Origin: Diadema setosum
Taxonomy: Eukaryota; Echinodermata; Echinoidea; Diadematoida; Diadematidae
Reading direction: 5' to 3'
NCBI RefSeq assembly: GCF_964275005.1
Contig: NC_092698.1
Coordinates: 31,985,162 to 32,049,161 of the forward strand
DNA: 64,000 nucleotides
Shown one piece after another: positions 52,193 to 60,500 of the stretch. Each line of letters opens with the position of its first letter. The stretch's first letter is position 1. Under the pieces are notes generated by a model that saw nothing but the letters and a program-made list of their open reading frames with translations, made no database searches and was not told the DNA's origin. Both the position numbers and the translations under genes were made by a program.

Positions 52193-53515
52193 ATGTGCTG
52201 CAAAGTCTAAACAAAGGAATTGAATTCTGCTACAAATGTAGGGCCGGAATTTTTTTATATAATAAGGTCAATTCTTGCGATGGGAAACAGAAATATAATG
52301 GCATTGCATTTTGTCTGACTCAGCACTACGTGTAACTAGTATACCATGCAAACTACATCTTCAGATACATTGTAAACACATCTGTATACACACTACAATC
52401 TGTAAATTAATTTGTTTCAGTACTCAAAAAAGTCTTTTTTTTTTTTTTTTTTTAAGTACATTTAGGTCTACATCTAAATCCTGTGCACTGCTTATCCCTG
52501 TGGTATACATGTACCTTTGTAAAGACAGAGTATTAAAATATTTCTCTTCTAATTCACCCATCTTCTTTGTGTGAGACATACAAGTATCTGCCTTAGGTGT
52601 TTTCAGCAAGCTAAAATTTACAGGACAAAGAATGTTGAACAGCTTTGATAACTTGATGGTCTAATTACCCTTACCTCAGTAACTCTTCTGAATATTATCT
52701 ACATTGTACATGTACACTGTGTGACATGGTAAAAATATTACACAGTGGGACATCCCAACACTGGACTGAACAGCAGGGGAGTATTTCTGTTGGATGTATC
52801 AACACTGTACAGTTTGTACTTTGTGTACATTATTAACAATTGTGTTAGTGATAAAGTCATCAATTAATCATTAGCAGTCTGTAAGTGTTTTTTGGATTAC
52901 AATGATAAAGACTTCATTCATACTCCCAATTTCTTAGAATCAGTAACATACCATGAATTATATGGTGTTGTTTTCCCTCAGTCCCTTTTCCCTCTCTTCC
53001 TCCTTCCAAAATCAATTAGTGTCTGGTCTCCGCAATAATCATCTTTCATGTAATGACTGTAAATCATTAAATGTTTGCTGACCTTTACAAAGGTGTCATG
53101 AAAAACAATTCACCATCTTAATCAATAAGAATTATAGCTGAGACTCTCATCAACGGCTTCCATGATAGTGGCACACCAGGTAAAAGAGAGACAGAAAAAA
53201 TTAATGTTAATTTGTTTCACCTGCATTTTTTTATTGCCTCTGAGGTGCTCAGACCATATAATGAGTCACCCGTGAGTGATGACTTTCAACTTTATTGTGA
53301 CATTCTCTAAACTTCCAAGATTGATGAAACGATGGGGACCATGCTAGCACAGTTCACTTCAAAATGCCACCAGTTCTAGTCTGCTCAAGTTTTATGCGTG
53401 GATCAAAATCACATTTCAGTTTTCACATTAATCATGTACAAAGGGCACACATCTGAAAGTGGAAGAAAGGCTCTAGCTGTAAGTTGCAATGTCCACACAG
53501 ACAGACAGACAGACA

Positions 53516-53554
<39 letters not shown>

Positions 53555-56500
53555 TCATGACAGGGTTTGTATTACTTGATTCTGATTAACAACAATCGCC
53601 TCGTCTCAGAAATTATGTACAAAAATGGCCAAGTACCAATGCTCAGTACATGTACAGCTGTACCTCATCTCACACCAGGAAACGAACAACACAAGTCCTG
53701 GTTCAGATGGAGAGTATGAAATCAGCGGTTGAGCCCGGCAAAGGTCTTTGTTTTGTTTTACTTCTTCTCAGGAGTATGGCATTTTTACTCCAGCAGTGGG
53801 TGGAAATGTGCTCATAAAACCTTTCCTAGGAAGGCAGATCTTGGCAGTAAGGGAGCTATGTAGTTATCTCATAATCAATACAGCTTTTGAAATTTAAGAA
53901 TGCTAATTTATGATTAAGTCCCATCAAAAACCTCAGGTCATCACTGGCACACTAGATACAGGCAGAGCAGTAAATGTCATCATAAAAGGGGATATATTCA
54001 TGGAGAATTTCCAAGAATACCTGGAAAGTTTGGAACCATAAACAGATGTTAAAGGGAGTCTCTGCGCACCAGTATTTCCCATAATATTTACAGTTTGTAC
54101 ACCATGGGTGTCCCCACGACCCTATGATACCAACCATTTGAAACAAAACCCTCCAAAAAGAATCATTAACATACTACTGTATGTCTAAAACATGTCAACA
54201 AAAACATCTATGACTCATAATGAAAATGACAGCACAATATTATTCTCATTCAATGCTAATGTAATGTACACACAAAACTGGAAAAACTTCATCCAGGAAC
54301 TACACCAAATTAAATATACAGGCCATGTACTTATGTTCGGATGATTTTGAAATTTACATGAGTATGTGTTTGATCTTTGCACACATAACACATTCAATTA
54401 CATCACCATCATTCCATGAATGCACAAGTAGTGTCCACGGAAATATTTGTGACATCTGTTTCCTAATTCCAATTCTATCATTTTCATGAATATTATTGAG
54501 AAATTTGAGAAAACAGTTGCAGGCTCATTTAATTGTAGTCTTTTCATTCTCATACTTTATTTCCAGGCCACAGATAATCTTTAAAATCTACACTGTCTCT
54601 GCTATTTTGCTTTTAAAATACTGTTCTTGTCATGTAGAAATACTTATTTCCTCAATATTTCACAGGCTTCACGAGAGAGGTTAGTTGGTGGTTTGATTCA
54701 CAAGGCAGTCACATGTGAGGCATTTGGCGGAGGTAAAACATACTTTAAAGACAACAGACAGAGCTGTGAGTGTAATTACGTTAGACAAAAAGGTAGCTAA
54801 GGGGATGAGAATGTGTTCCATCTCATAATCAATTCTTACTATACTTTGGCTTAGGACACTGAAAGTGAGAGACAGCGAAGGGATGGGGAGAAACAAGCCC
54901 TTGAGTGATGACACTTACCAAGAAATCATCTGGTTGAATGCCGAAGAGCTGCCTGAAGTACCTAAATGCAATTGGAGCGTATGTCTTGAATCGGAATTCT
55001 GGGTAGGAGTGGGCCGGTGTGATGTTGCTCCCTTCACTATTCACAGGGGGAGAGGAAGAGAACAAAAAAAAGGCACATAAAATCCACACCATGTGCTGGA
55101 AATTTAAAACATTAAGGGTACAAGAATATAGCACTGTTTTGTTTGTTTTTTGGAAATAATGTGATTTAATGACTCTGTATGAATTGTAGTGTTTCCTTCT
55201 AACACTTGCTCACTTAAACTTGCATTTATATTTGAATGCGTATAACCTGTTCAAAGTTGTGTTACCTTTAATAATCATTGTAAAGATATTGCATATCTGG
55301 CAAAGGCACTATGACCTATCCCAAGTCTTTTCAATATAAAATGTCATCAATTTGCATCATATCTGGCATTGTTTACACTCAATAAAAAACAAATTCATAC
55401 AAATTGAATGCCTATCAACCCATTAAGCCAATCATTAGTCTGAAACACAGTGTGTACATGTAGCTAGCTAGTGCTGGTTCAAATTTTTTGGCCAAACACA
55501 AATGATTTTGAAATAAAAACACTAACATGTCATTAACATGCATCAAGACATCAACGGTACATCAGCTGGAAACATCAATCGTGTATAGTATTGCAAGATC
55601 AAGTCTGTACTGCTGCAACGGGGGATACCATATTACACTCATCACCATTTCACAAACAGCGTGCAAGTTATTCAGATTGAGTGTACCTGCAAGGATGCCT
55701 GTAGTCCTACATTCCCTACGAAAACATCAAAGTTTAATGAAGCTTGAATACAAGTCTGGCTGATAAATACTAGACCAATACAGTGTTCACAGTACAGAGT
55801 AAATCAAGCAATCACTTGCATTCACAGCTAAGCGTATATACCTACACCTACTGTATGTAATTTCCCACGGCTAAACAACAATTGCAGCCTATCCAGGCAT
55901 AAAATTCTATCAAAAACTGTCCAAAGCCAATGTTCATTCTGCAAATGGCGTGCAAAGACTATGCACAGGTATTCAGTACAGGTTGCAAATTTTTCGCGAA
56001 TTGGGACTTCCTGACAATTTTGCGTACTGAAGTGTATGCATGCACGTCACATTCATGATAGGCTCAGAATTAATACTTTTGTGCCTTTTTTTAATTAGCA
56101 TCCTACTGGCAAAATTCCCCATAATAAAAACCTCACAAAATATTCGGCGTATACAGTACATGTGGTACATGTATGTGCATGCTTCAAATTGGAAACATTT
56201 CCCTTTGATATGGTCATAACATGATCATTTTGTTATAATGATATACATTTTACGATTTCACTGATAATGTGAACTTAATCCAAGAAATGGACTCTATGCA
56301 AAAGATGGCCAAGGATTAAAGCTAAAGCTAAAGCTGAGCTGGCGCTTAGAGACATTTATAAATGTGATAATGCGCTATAATTTTGTAAGCATTGTGAACT
56401 ATTATCATTAAAGCAGGTTTTCTGATGAAACCATCCAGATCAAAACTTGAGCTTTTCATTCATTCTATCAATCTCTCTCTCCATATTTCTTTATCCACAC

Positions 56501-57534
56501 ATACATTGTACAGATGCTGATACATACACAATTAGACACACATGTACACATACACTGTATGTATGGTAAACTATGTGAGTGTGTTCATTACTACAAAAGC
56601 TTTGAAATAGAAATTTACACTTTCATTTATTAGGTATAACTTATAGCTTGTTCAGCACTGTACAGCAATTAATCCTACAAAGATTCATAGAGTAAAAGTT
56701 GTACACTACAACACTGGTTGTAACACGATGAATCCAACTGGACATCTTGACCCTTCACAGTGTTTAAATAGCAACAAAGCGGTCAGCCACTGGGCATGAC
56801 TGAAATGCTATATTTGGACCATAAGAGTCAGTTCTGGACCATTGATCGGCAGGATTACCGGCCATGGTATAAACAAGCCATTCCAGATAATGGAATGGAA
56901 GTGTAACCCTCATTATTCAAACTCTGTCCAGCCAATTTCTCCATCGGCAAAGTACAATACATGTACACGCATATCCACTTTTCTGTCATGAAATCAGTAT
57001 AACTGATCTGTACTTCATTCTTCAACTATTTTCCAGTTGTATGCAGACAAAACACTAACATTGATGTCAAATGTTTGACACTGTACTTGAATCTGCAACA
57101 TCAGGGGGCAACTCATTCACATCATTGTACATGGACTTGTAATTTGTGATCCATCTCCTTGGGGTACATTGTAGCTTTTCTTTAAAAGCTCAATGCTGCA
57201 TTCACATTTCATAATTACAATGAGGACAAGCATGGTTTTGCAGTTGTAGCTCCATGGAACAAGCTTGTCAAGTTTTCATTTCTCTTTTAGACAAAATGTT
57301 AAAAGTCTTGTCCTTCATTCTCTTCTTGATGTGAATTACTAGTTTGTTTGTTTCTTGGATCAGGCATCAAGGGGAGAAGCATATAGGAGAATAAAAACAT
57401 CTAATATTTTACATTTTTATATCAAAATGAATGAATGTATTTGAATCAAATTTTAATGACAAATATAAATTAATACAAAATAATCACATTCAGTTGATAT
57501 AGGCTTACATGTATGCACACATAGTACATACAAA

Positions 57535-57587
<53 letters not shown>

Positions 57588-60500
57588 GGCAAGAAAACTT
57601 TCTCATGTACATGTATTGCACAAAAACACTATACCTGCAAATCTCATTCTGAAATCTATGCCATATTTGCACTGGCCTACATATGGTACATGGCACTCTG
57701 TCACGGACCCACAGATCTGCGTGCAAAGCCAGACACACCCCTGTTTTGCGCCAGATAAGCTGGCCCAATACACTGCAATGAGTGAGTCACAGACAGGCAT
57801 GCTTATTTTGTTTTGGTCAATTCACATTTTTGTGCAATGCAACTGGGATTACATTTGGAGCTTTTTAGTGATTAGCAAATAGTCTCAATGCGTACAAATG
57901 TAGCTGTGTCTGGATTCTACTCAAACTGCCATTCAATATGTGCATACTTTGCATTTTGGTATAAAAGACATCTTTACTACACTCAATACTTTATTCGTAA
58001 AGGGGTTCACAAACAAGATCTGTGTAAATTCTTATTTTCTCCATTAAAAAAGAAACAATTAAAAAAAATGTATCTGATTCTGGAGGTCATTTGCACATTT
58101 AGAGCAGGTGAGTTACCAAATCACAATCAATTTTCAATTTTCATATTTATTTGTTCATATAAAAAATTGTCCTACAACTTTGCAATAACAGAAATTTCTA
58201 TCCCATCCTTTCTTTTTCAAGCTGAGAACACCATTGCATATTGTGAAATTACATGAATGTATGCCTTATTAAAAGGTATTTGACAGAGTCTGTATTTTCT
58301 TCAATTTCACTGCTCATTTACATTTGTAATATTACAGTTTATTGAAATGTTGGCAATGTCCTTTATTTCTTAGATCTCAGACAGAAACACAAGACAGAAA
58401 AACATGCAGGTGTGCTTATGTGGGACCTAACCCATAAAAATAGTAAATATACAATAATTTAGTTAATGCAATTTCCCACACAGTACATTCAAATGGTAAC
58501 CCCTTTAATAGAGAAACTGCTCAATGCACTATTCTATGAAAATACACAAGATCTGACCAAAATTGCTTCAAATAACACACTCACATTTAATGAAAATACA
58601 TTTGTAACACACTTACATTTAATGAAAATAACAGATTCTACACAAACATGAGAGAACATACATTGTGTGGTCTACAATAGGAGTGTCCAGTCTCATCAAA
58701 GCAGGGAAAAACGTACACTGTTCCACATACACTGTACTACAATGTCCCTCTCATTGCTTGCTGTCATTAGCAAGCATCTAACTTTTTTTCAATTTTTTTT
58801 TTTGTAACCTAACACCACACCTCAAGGTACATACATGTATATGTAAGTGGAGATGAAATACTATAAATCTTGGTATACTAATGAAAATGTGTCAAATTCA
58901 ATCAATCAAATGTGTTAATTGTAGCTTCAGAAGATACACTGTAGGTTAAATACATTAGATTCAGTGCAGGGGGAAAGTGAATACTTATTGATCTATATGT
59001 CAACACAAAGGCAAATCAATTTCCATATATCAATATGATATAAATAACAACATATGTTTTTCTTAGCATCAAAAGCCAACCTGATACATGCAGATGTTAC
59101 CAACTTGTATCTGTGGTGTTATTCAAACCAGGTTCATTGCTGTTTACCCCCTGGGTTGCCATGGCAACTGCAGGTAAAAAGGAACCAAAACTATTTGGAG
59201 GAGGAAGTACAACTACGTGGTATGACATTAAAAGGATTTTTTTAAGGAAGACAATGTTGTCCCAAGTAAAGCATATGTACACAAGTAGGAGTATTAGATA
59301 TCTATAAGGAAATGTACTCTTCCATATAAAAGTCAAATGAATTAGAAATTTCACTGTCAAACTATAGTGTTGGTAAAATGAACAATCTTGACATAATACA
59401 ACTTAGGCATTATTTGATAAATTTCTTCCCCATCAATTTTACAAACACGACCTGTAATATCAATATCCAGCGTTCACCAAATACACCTTCATGCTGAAAC
59501 AGTTATGATTTCAAATTCTGCAGCATTCAGAAGCAATCTATACCTCAACTTGCCCAACCTTTGAATTTGATACTTCAAGGAAGAAGTGTAAGCAGTCTAG
59601 AACAGGTAGTAAACCACATGATCTATAGTAAATCATCTGACCAACGACAAGAGCTCTGATACTCTACAAACAAATTAAAGCTTTCCAATGAATTATGTGA
59701 TTCCTTATTTTAAAACCATGAGCAGTCAGGTCCAGCTTCTATCTCACTCAGACATGAGGGTACATGTAAGTACATTCATTAATCCCATTGATTATAACAC
59801 ATGTAGGGCATCACATATTGCTATTGAACCACTTGCTTCAAAATCAACCAGATTTATGTTTAACTCTGGTTACTCATCATATTCTGTACATTGTACTGGC
59901 GTACAATGTATGTCCTATTGCACTAGTTTGCATTGCAGTGCCATTGTACATGTTGTATATTGTACACTGTATTACTGTATACCCACATGGTACACTATTG
60001 TAGGGCTTATTGGCAAGACAAAATAAAAATAACAAAACTGGGCTGGGTTCATTGAATATTACACAAATATTTTAGTGATTACATGTGTGGCTAGATCAAT
60101 TCATGGTGTTATTTCCCACTGCTATTTGCAATGCTGTAAATTTTAACTACTGCTGCAAAGGCATCACACAAAATACAGTACAAATCTTGCACTGTACTAC
60201 AGTATAAAACTTCATTGGCTGGAATGCAAGAGGGAAATCTGAACTGCACACCGGTTACATCAACAGCAATACAACATTCCAAAGTTGCAGGAGAGATGAA
60301 TTATAGTTTAGATGAATTACTCAGTGAGAATTTACTCCTTGCATAAAGATGCCATTTTGAACAGTAAATTGTCACATGTGCACACTGTCAGTGATTTGTT
60401 CTTTGATTCTGAAGATAAGTGGAAACATGTACACATACATATATATCTCTACAGCTACAGTATAATAGAGTTTTTTTTCTTTAACTCTCATATCAAAATG

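Larger units (their letters stand above)
44127..54918 (-). other. PIP5K1 intron 2
   Basis: 10.8 kb, the largest intron. It contains the foldback at 45885, the CTA repeat at 47268, the element at 50975, a poly-C/poly-A block at 52142 and an ACAG/AC repeat at 53496. No nested gene or RNA gene recognised. Confidence 0.85.
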
